Positions 54,462 to 62,660 of a stretch of DNA of 64,000 nt are shown here, piece by piece. The position numbers and the translations under genes were made by a program. The stretch's first letter is position 1; every line of letters begins with the position of its first letter. Below the pieces are notes generated by a model. That model ran no database searches and had not been told where the DNA came from. It saw nothing but the letters and a program-made list of their open reading frames with translations. Origin of the DNA: Flavobacterium okayamense (GTDB lineage Bacteria > Bacteroidota > Bacteroidia > Flavobacteriales > Flavobacteriaceae); assembly GCF_019702945.1 (NCBI RefSeq), contig NZ_AP024749.1, forward strand, positions 2,232,001-2,296,000. Direction: 5' to 3'.

Positions 54462-55325
54462 TTAGTTTCTAACGTAAGTATTAGTATATTGTCTATTACC
54501 AGCTGCAAACGTAATCTCATAAGTAATTTCAAAATCATCACCAGTTGAGAAATCTACAACAGTTCCATCAGTTCCGTCGTCTGTTAAACCATATACTTCG
54601 TTTGAATAGTAACCTTGACATAAACCTTGATTAGCAACTGAAATATCACCACATATATCCATAAAGTTATAACCTTGATCAGGTGCAATAGTACCTGCTG
54701 CCCATCCTCCTGTCGTTGTAGTTTTATAAGTGTTAATATCAACTAACTCAACAATCTCATTTGTACGCAACCAAGTACCACCATCATCTCTAACAATTGT
54801 ACATGTAAAACTATCAGAACCAGCCATAGAAGAAACTATGTTAGATAAACATCCAACAAATACAATTCTTAATGTATTGTATTTAACTTGACCTGCAACT
54901 GTTGAACCAGCAGTAGAAGAAGTTAATTTAACGATTAACTCCGTCTTTTGTAATGGATCAAAGTTTCCAGTGTGAACTGCTAAAGGAAACATACCAAAAG
55001 ATGAACCCGCCGGAATTGTCATAGTACCTGAAGTATCAATAAAATCAAATTCAACACCTTCAACAGCAGTACTTTGAACCAAGTCAACTTCATACTCAAC
55101 TACTATATCAGTTTCTGAAAATTGACCATTACCATTACCAATTAAATTAATTGGAAACTCTCTATCAATAGTTCCTAAATCTTCAAAATAAGAAACTGTT
55201 TGAATGTTTGTATTAAATCCAACTACTTTTGGACCAGAATCTAATTGATGTTCTGTTCTAATATCATCATCTGTACAACTAATAATTAATGCACCAAGAA
55301 CTGTTAGAGTTAAAAGCTTTTTCAT
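54462..55325 (-). CDS. Surface lipoprotein with Calx-beta/DUF-like N-terminal part and the shared C-terminal module
   Basis: The 287-residue lipoprotein has Cys 17 (ALIISC) followed by TDDD, a strong match to the acidic lipoprotein export signals of Bacteroidota. Residues about 30-150 form a beta sandwich resembling Calx-beta-type domains (EYEVDLVQSTAVEGVEFDF; TMTIPAGSSFGMFPLAV). Residues about 171-287 are the module shared with the adjacent 580-residue protein, including DDGGTWLRTNEIVELVD and GQDQ-like GYNF. Both proteins are probably exposed on the cell surface. It ends at its own terminator, so the two genes need not be co-transcribed. Confidence 0.75.
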   Translation of the reverse strand: MKKLLTLTVLGALIISCTDDDIRTEHQLDSGPKVVGFNTNIQTVSYFEDLGTIDREFPINLIGNGNGQFSETDIVVEYEVDLVQSTAVEGVEFDFIDTSGTMTIPAGSSFGMFPLAVHTGNFDPLQKTELIVKLTSSTAGSTVAGQVKYNTLRIVFVGCLSNIVSSMAGSDSFTCTIVRDDGGTWLRTNEIVELVDINTYKTTTTGGWAAGTIAPDQGYNFMDICGDISVANQGLCQGYYSNEVYGLTDDGTDGTVVDFSTGDDFEITYEITFAAGNRQYTNTYVRN

Positions 55326-55402
55326 ATTTATATTTTTTTAGTTTTTAATGAGATGATAAATACTAAAAAAGGTTGCGTGAATTTTAAAAAAAATTAAAAA
55401 AT

Positions 55403-56311
55403 TTATTCATCTTTCTGAATCTCTTGACTATCAATCTCTTTTGTTTTTGCATAATTATAACCTACTTGCCACCATTCTTTCATTTTTTCTTTATTAAAAA
55501 CTAATGAATTTGTGGTTAATAAAGTTGGTGTATAATAAAAATTTATAGTTGCATCTTTAAAACGAGCTTCGTATTTACCAATTTTAATATTTTGATATTC
55601 AATACGATCCATCATAAAAGAAAATAAATTTGTTAAAGCTGTGAATGGACTTCGAGCGGGCAAACGATTATATAAAGGAGTTTCTGTATGTAATATGATT
55701 GCATCAACATGTGTTGCTCCACGCTTAATAGCTTCCTCAATTGGAACCATTGCAGCAAAACCACCATCAGCATATTCACAACCATTTTTTCTAACCAAAG
55801 ACATAAACGGAATATAATTACAAGAGATCCAAATCCAATCGCAAAAATCTTCGTATTCAAATTCGTTAATGGATTTGTATTCTACTGTATTAAGAGAAAG
55901 ATTTGAAACTGTTACTATTATTTCTTTTGGACCGGATTTTAATTTTTCGAATTCTTCTTCGGTAAAAAACTCACCAATTAACTTTCTAAGGTTTTTACTT
56001 TCACCGAAAGTTTTAGAACCTTTAAGAAAATTACGAAGTACATTAAAGTGATTTATCAAGATAGTATCTTCACCAAATCGTTTTTTTATTTTAAAAGGAC
56101 AATTACTAAAAATACTATTTTGGTTAACAGATGTATAAGCTTCTTTTATTTTTTCAACTTCTTTTAAAGCCAAATGCGATACTAATAAACTTCCAGTAGA
56201 TGTTCCTAAGTAAAAATCATAATCTTTATGCAAATCTTCAATAAGATATTGAGCTACGCCTCCAGCAAAAGCACCTTTACTTCCTCCTCCTGATATGATT
56301 AATGCTCTCAT
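55403..56311 (-). CDS. Patatin-like phospholipase
   Basis: The 302-residue protein has the patatin fold: oxyanion loop SGGGSKGAFAGG (residues 7-18), nucleophile Ser S38 in GTSTGS, and the catalytic Asp D182 in YADGGFAAMVP. There is no signal peptide, so it should act in the cytosol on phospholipids or fatty acyl chains. Its start overlaps the last base of the upstream aminopeptidase gene, a one-base (TAATG-like) coupling that points to co-translation. Confidence 0.9.
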   Translation of the reverse strand: MRALIISGGGSKGAFAGGVAQYLIEDLHKDYDFYLGTSTGSLLVSHLALKEVEKIKEAYTSVNQNSIFSNCPFKIKKRFGEDTILINHFNVLRNFLKGSKTFGESKNLRKLIGEFFTEEEFEKLKSGPKEIIVTVSNLSLNTVEYKSINEFEYEDFCDWIWISCNYIPFMSLVRKNGCEYADGGFAAMVPIEEAIKRGATHVDAIILHTETPLYNRLPARSPFTALTNLFSFMMDRIEYQNIKIGKYEARFKDATINFYYTPTLLTTNSLVFNKEKMKEWWQVGYNYAKTKEIDSQEIQKDE

Positions 56312-58383
56312 TATTCTGTTTCTTTTAGAAATGTTTGAAGCCTTGCTTGTAACTCTTCAGATAATTTAGGTTGAAGTGCTTTAAATCGCTCTCTGTCTTG
56401 AGCATTTGATAACATTCTTCTAATTTTATCTTTACCAAATTTTACAAACTGCCATTTGTGATATAATGTTGACTCTAATATACTAATTAAAACTTGCTCT
56501 GAAGGAATTTGCAAACTCAATAATGTTTCTATTGCTGCTTGACGAACTCCTGATTCATAAGGTAATTGTGTCATTTTTTCTAACTCAGTAATTGCTTCAA
56601 TTTTATCGGAAGGAGAAATTCCTTTAGTAACTATTTTCAACGTTAAGTTAGCTATTTTTAAATTATAGTTCAAGCCTTCCCAACCATTACTTAATTGTGT
56701 ATAGTAATATTGATCTTCTTTAAAGTTTTTCCATAATTTGAACAAAGCAATTTCTTTGGTTATATAGGAGTTATCCTGTAATAAACTTTCAAATTGCTCT
56801 CTGAAATCATCTTGAATTGTATTTACAGTTTGCGCAACTGCTTGGCGTACTTCAAAATTGTTTGTAGCCATTGCTAATTCAATTAATTCTCTTTTTTCTT
56901 CAAAAGGAATAACTTCGCACTGATATAAAATTTCTTTTTTTACAGGGAAATAAATATCCGATTGCATAATTTCTTCAAAACGATTTTTCTTATCTGCAAA
57001 AGAAATTTGGTAACTATTAATTACTTCATAGAAAGTTTGAATAAATGAAGCATTAGTTAAATACTTTTGTACACCTTGAAAATCAAATCCTGGTGTTTCT
57101 AACCAATTTTTCTTATACGTTTGAATGTCAAAATTAGGTGCTACCTTTTTTATTTCGGCTAAAAACTCATCCGTATCCACATTTTTATATTGGTATTTTT
57201 CCAAATAATTTTTGACAGCTTTTTTGAAATTTTCTTCTCCAACTTCTTCTCGTAAAACATGCAAAGCCCAAGCACCTTTTTTATAAAAGGTTAAGGAACT
57301 CGCCTTTTCACTTAAAATAGGTTCAGTATCTTCAGCTGATGCACGTTCTAATTGGGTTGCCATTTCCCATAATTGGTGATAGAAATAATCATCTCCAAAA
57401 ACAGATTGCTCTGCTAATAAAGCATAATAGGTAGCAAAACCTTCTTGTAACCAATGGTGCTTGCTCTCTTTTGCGGTAACCAAATCGCCAAACCATTGAT
57501 GTGCCAATTCATGGGCATTGACATTCAAATAGTTTTTATCGTTATAACCAATTGAATCCACCACAAAATCTTGTGAAAAAATCGTTGAAGTCGTATTTTC
57601 CATTCCCGCATATAAAAAATCACGAACCGGAACTTGACGATATACTTCCCAAGGATACTCTATTCCAATTTCTTGTTCTAAAAACTCAAATATTTGTTTG
57701 GAATGACGATATGTTGGTTCAAATTTTAAACTGTCTTTTCTGTCTAAATAATATTCTAAAAAAGTATTTGATGTGGTTCTATCTGATGTATATGAAAATT
57801 TTCCTATAGCTAACATTAGTAAATAAGAAGACATTGGTTTTTTCATGGAAAAAGACCAAATTGTTTCACTACCATCAGAAACTAATGGGGAAGAAATTAT
57901 ACCATTTGACAAAACTTCATAATCACTATTAAAATTAATATTTATATCAAAAATTACTTTTTCATTTACATCATCAAAACTGGGCAACCAATGACTTGTA
58001 TATTTTCCTTGACCTTGTGTCCAAATTTGTAAATTTTCATCTTTACCTGTAAAATAAAGTGCTTGTTTTGGCTTAGCTGAATATGTAAATGATATAATAT
58101 TTTTTTTCTTTTTAAATCCTTTGTACAATTTCAAATGCTTTCCATCATTAACAAATGGAACTTTTTTATTATTAATTTTCACATCTCTTATCTCCATTGC
58201 AACTGCATCAATACTAATCGTGTCAATTTTTTTATAAATATTAAATTCATATTCAATTGCTCCAGAAATTGATTTTTCTTCAAAAATTGGATTAACATAG
58301 GCATAGCATCTAATAAAATCAACACTTTTGTATTGTTGGGAAAAAGCTAAAACACTAAAAAACAGAAAGAAATATCGTAACAT
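56311..58383 (-). CDS. Exported M1 family aminopeptidase with HEAT-like C-terminal domain
   Basis: The 690-residue protein has a signal peptide (about 1-15), the M1 beta domain (about 18-200), the GAMEN-type AGMENTTSTI motif, the zinc motif HELAH at 291-295 with the third ligand in WLQEGFATYYALL, and a helical C-terminal domain (about 450-690) with HEAT-like repeats such as FEVRQAVAQTVNTIQD and SGVRQAAIETLLSL. It trims N-terminal residues from peptides in the periplasm. It forms a two-gene unit with the patatin gene. Confidence 0.93.
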   Translation of the reverse strand: MLRYFFLFFSVLAFSQQYKSVDFIRCYAYVNPIFEEKSISGAIEYEFNIYKKIDTISIDAVAMEIRDVKINNKKVPFVNDGKHLKLYKGFKKKKNIISFTYSAKPKQALYFTGKDENLQIWTQGQGKYTSHWLPSFDDVNEKVIFDININFNSDYEVLSNGIISSPLVSDGSETIWSFSMKKPMSSYLLMLAIGKFSYTSDRTTSNTFLEYYLDRKDSLKFEPTYRHSKQIFEFLEQEIGIEYPWEVYRQVPVRDFLYAGMENTTSTIFSQDFVVDSIGYNDKNYLNVNAHELAHQWFGDLVTAKESKHHWLQEGFATYYALLAEQSVFGDDYFYHQLWEMATQLERASAEDTEPILSEKASSLTFYKKGAWALHVLREEVGEENFKKAVKNYLEKYQYKNVDTDEFLAEIKKVAPNFDIQTYKKNWLETPGFDFQGVQKYLTNASFIQTFYEVINSYQISFADKKNRFEEIMQSDIYFPVKKEILYQCEVIPFEEKRELIELAMATNNFEVRQAVAQTVNTIQDDFREQFESLLQDNSYITKEIALFKLWKNFKEDQYYYTQLSNGWEGLNYNLKIANLTLKIVTKGISPSDKIEAITELEKMTQLPYESGVRQAAIETLLSLQIPSEQVLISILESTLYHKWQFVKFGKDKIRRMLSNAQDRERFKALQPKLSEELQARLQTFLKETE

Positions 58384-58480
58384 GTAATGATTCTTGAATT
58401 TTACACGAATATAATCATTTTCAAATTAGCTTATTTTCAAATTTTCAAATTAAAAACTATCTTCGCTACTGTATTAATTA

Positions 58481-58512
58481 TGTGACTTCTCGACTCCGCT
58501 CGAAGTGACAAA
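58481..58512. repeat. Dispersed hairpin repeat, copy 2
   Basis: GACTTCTCGACTCCGCTCGA followed by AGTGACA can pair CTTC-TCGA with TCGAAG. It matches the element at 4241-4273 in layout and in its flanking TGACA. Confidence 0.65.
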
Positions 58513-58542
58513 CTGAACACTGAGACTGAATACTGTAAACTA
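58511..58542. repeat. Heptad-periodic intergenic repeat, locus 4
   Basis: Four NNACTGA-type units (the clearest is ACACTGA) follow one another with steps of seven, six and seven bases, directly before the recG start. Confidence 0.6.
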
Positions 58543-58546
58543 ACTA

Positions 58547-60646
58547 ATGAATTTACTCGACACTCCAATTGAATACTTGAAAGGCGTTGGTCCACAACGT
58601 GGCGATTTGTTGCGCAAGGAGTTAGACATTCATCGTTATAGCGATTTATTGAATTTATATCCCAATCGTTATATCGATAGAACACGTTATTATAAAATCA
58701 ATCAACTAATTAACAGTAATTCGGAAGTTCAAATTGTAGGTAAAATTATTCATATTAAAACCGTTGAACAAAAAAGAGGAAAGCGTTTAGTTGCTACTTT
58801 TATTGATGATACGGGCGAAATGGAATTGGTTTGGTTTCAAGGTCATAAATGGATAAAAGAAAGTTTAAAAATTAATGTTCCGTATGTGATTTTTGGAAAA
58901 GTAACTTCTTTCAATGGAATTTTCAATATGGCGCATCCAGAAATGGAATTGTTAGACGAACACAAAGCAAGTTTACGAAGTGCCATGCAACCGGTTTATC
59001 CTAGTACGGAAAAGTTAGCGAATAAAAACATTACGAATAAAGTCATCAATAAAATGATGCAACAATTGTTTGTAGAAACACAAGCATTATTTACAGAAAC
59101 TTTACCCGAAAGCATTATTCAAGAATTACAATTAATTCCGAAGAATGCAGCTTTATTCAATATTCATTTTCCAAAAAATCAAGATTTATTAGCTAAAGCG
59201 CAATTCCGATTAAAGTTTGAAGAATTGTTTTACATTCAATTGCAATTAATCACAAAAAACTTAATTCGGAAACATAAAATAAAAGGACATCCGTTTGAGA
59301 TTGTAGGCGATAATTTTAACGATTTTTACCAAAATCATTTACCTTTTGAATTAACAAATGCTCAAAAACGTGTAATAAAAGAAATTCGAAACGATTTAGG
59401 AAGTAATGCACAAATGAATCGATTGTTGCAAGGCGATGTTGGTTCAGGAAAAACAATTGTAGCTTTACTTTCGATGTTAATTGCAAAAGACAATGGATTT
59501 CAAAGTTGCTTAATGGCGCCAACAGAAATTTTGGCAACCCAACATTTTAATGGCCTTTCCGATTTAGCTAAAAATCTAAATATCAATATAAAATTATTAA
59601 CTGGTTCAACTAAAACTTCAGATAGAAAAATCATTCACGAAGAACTGGAAAATGGTAGTTTAGATATTTTAATTGGTACCCATGCTATTTTAGAAGACAA
59701 GGTTCAGTTTCATAATTTAGGTTTAGCTATTATTGATGAACAGCATCGTTTTGGTGTGGAACAACGCTCAAAACTCTGGAAGAAAAATGAAATTCCACCT
59801 CACGTTTTAGTGATGACTGCCACTCCTATTCCGCGAACTTTAGCCATGAGCATGTATGGTGATTTAGATATTTCAGTTATTGACGAGTTACCTCCAGGTA
59901 GAAAACCTATTCAAACCGTACATCGTTACGATAGTAATCGCTTAAAAGTTTGGAAGTTCTTAAAAGATGAAATTGCAAAAGGAAGACAAATATACATTGT
60001 TTATCCGTTAATTCAAGAATCAGAAAAAATGGATTATAAAGATTTGATGGATGGTTACGAAAGTATTTCTCGCGATTTCCCATTGCCGCAATATTCGATT
60101 TCTATAGTTCATGGAAAGATGAAACCAGCCGATAAAGATGAAGAAATGCGGCGATTTGCAGAAGGAAAAACCAATATTATGGTAGCCACAACTGTTATTG
60201 AAGTTGGTGTAAACGTTCCTAATGCTTCGGTAATGGTGATTGAAAGTGCTGAACGATTTGGTTTGTCGCAATTGCATCAGTTAAGAGGACGTGTTGGTCG
60301 TGGAGCCGAGCAGAGTTATTGTATTTTAATGACGAGCCACAAATTAAGTAACGATAGTAAAACACGTTTAGAAACCATGTGTGCTACCAACGATGGTTTT
60401 GAAATCGCTGAAGTCGATTTAAAACTACGTGGTCCAGGTGATATTATGGGAACCCAACAGAGCGGTGTACTTAATTTACAAATTGCCGATTTAGTTAAAG
60501 ACAGAGATATTTTACAATTAGCTCGACATATAGCGATTAAGATTTTAAAAGAAGATCCAAATATGACAAAACCAGAACATCAAAAAATGAAACAAATCTT
60601 CTTAGAAATGAGTAAAAAGAAGAATATTTGGAATTATATAAGTTAA
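58547..60646 (+). CDS. recG: ATP-dependent DNA helicase RecG
   Basis: RecG remodels stalled forks and Holliday junctions. The 699-residue protein has the N-terminal wedge domain (about 1-200, IEYLKGVGPQRGDLLRKELD), Walker A GDVGSGKT at 296-303, the DEQH box (IIDEQHRFGVEQRS), TATPIPRTLA, and the C-terminal ATTVIEVGVNVPNASVMVIE, GLSQLHQLRGRVGRG and GPGDIMGTQQSGVLNL. The start codon is placed immediately after the heptad repeat, so any ribosome binding site would lie in the repeat itself. Confidence 0.95.
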   Translation: MNLLDTPIEYLKGVGPQRGDLLRKELDIHRYSDLLNLYPNRYIDRTRYYKINQLINSNSEVQIVGKIIHIKTVEQKRGKRLVATFIDDTGEMELVWFQGHKWIKESLKINVPYVIFGKVTSFNGIFNMAHPEMELLDEHKASLRSAMQPVYPSTEKLANKNITNKVINKMMQQLFVETQALFTETLPESIIQELQLIPKNAALFNIHFPKNQDLLAKAQFRLKFEELFYIQLQLITKNLIRKHKIKGHPFEIVGDNFNDFYQNHLPFELTNAQKRVIKEIRNDLGSNAQMNRLLQGDVGSGKTIVALLSMLIAKDNGFQSCLMAPTEILATQHFNGLSDLAKNLNINIKLLTGSTKTSDRKIIHEELENGSLDILIGTHAILEDKVQFHNLGLAIIDEQHRFGVEQRSKLWKKNEIPPHVLVMTATPIPRTLAMSMYGDLDISVIDELPPGRKPIQTVHRYDSNRLKVWKFLKDEIAKGRQIYIVYPLIQESEKMDYKDLMDGYESISRDFPLPQYSISIVHGKMKPADKDEEMRRFAEGKTNIMVATTVIEVGVNVPNASVMVIESAERFGLSQLHQLRGRVGRGAEQSYCILMTSHKLSNDSKTRLETMCATNDGFEIAEVDLKLRGPGDIMGTQQSGVLNLQIADLVKDRDILQLARHIAIKILKEDPNMTKPEHQKMKQIFLEMSKKKNIWNYIS

Positions 60647-60690
60647 CTAAAAACAAATTAACGAATAAACAATAAACATCTTCACACAAA

Positions 60691-61554
60691 ATGGTTCAAT
60701 ACAACCCAAAAGACTGGCTTACTTTTATTTTTCGATTTCATAAATCGGATACCTTTCGTCAATTAATACCAATGATGATATTAATAGGAATTTATTCCTA
60801 TGTAGTTACGTATCTAGAAATGGAATATTGGCAATTGGCAGAAAATAGTCATGTAAAAAATACAACCATAATGCATGGAATGGTTGGGTTTGTTATTTCT
60901 CTTCTTTTAGTTTTTAGAACGAATACCGCTTATGACCGTTGGTGGGAAGGAAGAAAACATTGGGGAGCCTTAGTAAACAATAGCCGGAATTTAGCTATTA
61001 AACTATCTGCCTATTTAAAAGATGAGCACGACAGAAACTATTTTAGAAAGTTAATTCCAAGTTATGCTTCCTTTCTTCAAAAACACCTAGCAGATGAAGA
61101 AACAGCGTTGATGCTTATTGATGGTTTAGATTTAGATATTGATCATCATAAACATAAACCCAATCAAATTGCTAAAATGTTATTTCAAAAAGCTAATGAC
61201 TTACATGTTTCTGGTAAAATTTCTGGTGACCAATTCATTATAATTAATGCAGAATTGCAATCTTTTACGGATATATGTGGTGCTTGTGAACGAATTAAAA
61301 ATACGCCTATTCCCTACTCGTACAGTTCGTTTATCAAGAAATTTATTTTTATTTATATCATGACCTTACCATTTGGTTATGCTTTTAGTTTAGGTTATTA
61401 TACTATTCCTGTCGTGGTATTTGTTTTCTATGTATTAGCTAGTTTAGAATTAATTGCCGAAGAAATTGAAGATCCATTTGGAAATGATGCTAATGATTTA
61501 CCCACAAAGAAATTAGCTTCAAATATAAAGAAACATGTGGAAGAAATTTTGTAA
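60691..61554 (+). CDS. Bestrophin-like ion channel family protein
   Basis: The 287-residue protein has the bestrophin/UPF0187 layout with four membrane helices (about 23-42, 58-77, 203-222 and 228-246). Signature stretches are FRTNTAYDRWWEGRKHWGAL, FTDICGACERIKNTPIPYSY and EIEDPFGNDANDLP. Bacterial homologues form pentameric anion or cation channels. It is followed 30 bases later by a proline iminopeptidase-type gene in the same direction, which may share its mRNA. Confidence 0.9.
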   Translation: MVQYNPKDWLTFIFRFHKSDTFRQLIPMMILIGIYSYVVTYLEMEYWQLAENSHVKNTTIMHGMVGFVISLLLVFRTNTAYDRWWEGRKHWGALVNNSRNLAIKLSAYLKDEHDRNYFRKLIPSYASFLQKHLADEETALMLIDGLDLDIDHHKHKPNQIAKMLFQKANDLHVSGKISGDQFIIINAELQSFTDICGACERIKNTPIPYSYSSFIKKFIFIYIMTLPFGYAFSLGYYTIPVVVFVFYVLASLELIAEEIEDPFGNDANDLPTKKLASNIKKHVEEIL

Positions 61555-61583
61555 TTTAGACAGACTCACAAAATAATCAACAC

Positions 61584-62600
61584 ATGAAAAAAATAACTAT
61601 TCTACTATTTATTTTATCAATTTTTACAATTAGTTGTAAACAAGAGATTAAAGAAACTCAACCAAATGTAAATGGCTATTTTTCTAAATCTGAAGATAGT
61701 ATTCAAAATGGTGGAATAAAAGTTATTCCAATAACAACTCCAAAAGGCACTTTTAATGTTTGGACCAAGCGTATAGGAAATAATCCAAAAATTAAAGTTT
61801 TACTTTTAAATGGCGGCCCAGGTGCAACACATGAATATTTTGAATGTTTTGAAAATTTTCTACCCGCTGAAAGTATTGAATTCATTTATTATGACCAATT
61901 AGGTTGTGGAAATTCAGACAATCCAAACGATACGATAATTTGGGATTTATCTCGATATGTTGAAGAAGTTGAACAAGTTCGAAAAGCTCTAAAACTTGAT
62001 AATTCTAATTTTTATCTACTTGGACATTCTTGGGGTGGAATTCTAGCAATGGAATACGCACTAAAATATCAAGACAATATGAAAGGTATGATAATTTCAA
62101 ATATGATGTCTAGTTGTCCTGAATATGATAAATATGCTAATGAAGTATTAGCGAAACAAATGAGCCCTGAAGTACTAACAGAACTTATGGAGATTGAAGC
62201 CAATAATGATTTTTCAAACCCAAGATACATGGAATTGTTACTTCCTAATTTCTATGAAAAACACATTCTTCGTTTCTCTGCAAAAGATTGGCCAGAACCT
62301 GTTAATCGTTCTTTTGCTAAAATGAATCAATCTCTTTATGTAACAATGCAAGGCCCGAGTGAATTTGGAATTGCAGGCAAATTAGAAAACTGGGATAGAA
62401 CTGAAGACTTAAAAAAAATTAACATCCCTACATTAGTAATTGGTGCTACACATGACACTATGGATCCTAAATTCATGGAAAAAATGTCAACTATCTTACC
62501 TAATGGATCTTTTTTGCTATGTTCTAAAGGAAGTCACATGGCCTTTTATGATGATCAAGAAACGTATTTTAAGGGGTTAATTTCATTCTTGAAAAAGTAA
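61584..62600 (+). CDS. Proline iminopeptidase-type alpha/beta hydrolase, lipoprotein
   Basis: The 338-residue protein has a lipoprotein signal (Cys 18 in IFTISC, followed by KQE) and a S33 alpha/beta hydrolase domain. Visible features are the oxyanion loop LLLNGGPGATHEY, YDQLGCGNSDNP, nucleophile S149 in GHSWGGILAMEYALKYQ and the late His in KGSHMAFYDD. Such enzymes remove N-terminal proline or act on small amides. A lipid anchor suggests work on the envelope side, in line with the other peptide hydrolases here. Confidence 0.85.
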   Translation: MKKITILLFILSIFTISCKQEIKETQPNVNGYFSKSEDSIQNGGIKVIPITTPKGTFNVWTKRIGNNPKIKVLLLNGGPGATHEYFECFENFLPAESIEFIYYDQLGCGNSDNPNDTIIWDLSRYVEEVEQVRKALKLDNSNFYLLGHSWGGILAMEYALKYQDNMKGMIISNMMSSCPEYDKYANEVLAKQMSPEVLTELMEIEANNDFSNPRYMELLLPNFYEKHILRFSAKDWPEPVNRSFAKMNQSLYVTMQGPSEFGIAGKLENWDRTEDLKKINIPTLVIGATHDTMDPKFMEKMSTILPNGSFLLCSKGSHMAFYDDQETYFKGLISFLKK

Positions 62601-62631
62601 TGTTAAGCTTTTAAACTTTTAAACTTTACGT

Positions 62632-62639
62632 TATATTTG
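62632..62639 (+). promoter_or_regulatory. Candidate -7 box for pheT
   Basis: TATATTTG matches TAnnTTTG exactly, 21 bases before the ATG at 62661. Confidence 0.5.
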
Positions 62640-62660
62640 CACTCTTAAATTCGATACAAA

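Larger units (their letters stand above)
58417..58542. repeat. Composite repeat region upstream of recG
   Basis: The gap holds TTTTCAAATT-type units at 58418-58428, 58434-58441 and 58442-58452, the hairpin element at 58481-58512 and the heptad repeat at 58511-58542. The last heptad unit ends five bases before the recG start codon. Confidence 0.65.

Noticed and set aside
58437..58685. 82-residue minus-strand ORF over the recG start
   Set aside because: Half of it is translated repeat sequence and half is antisense recG; not protein-like.
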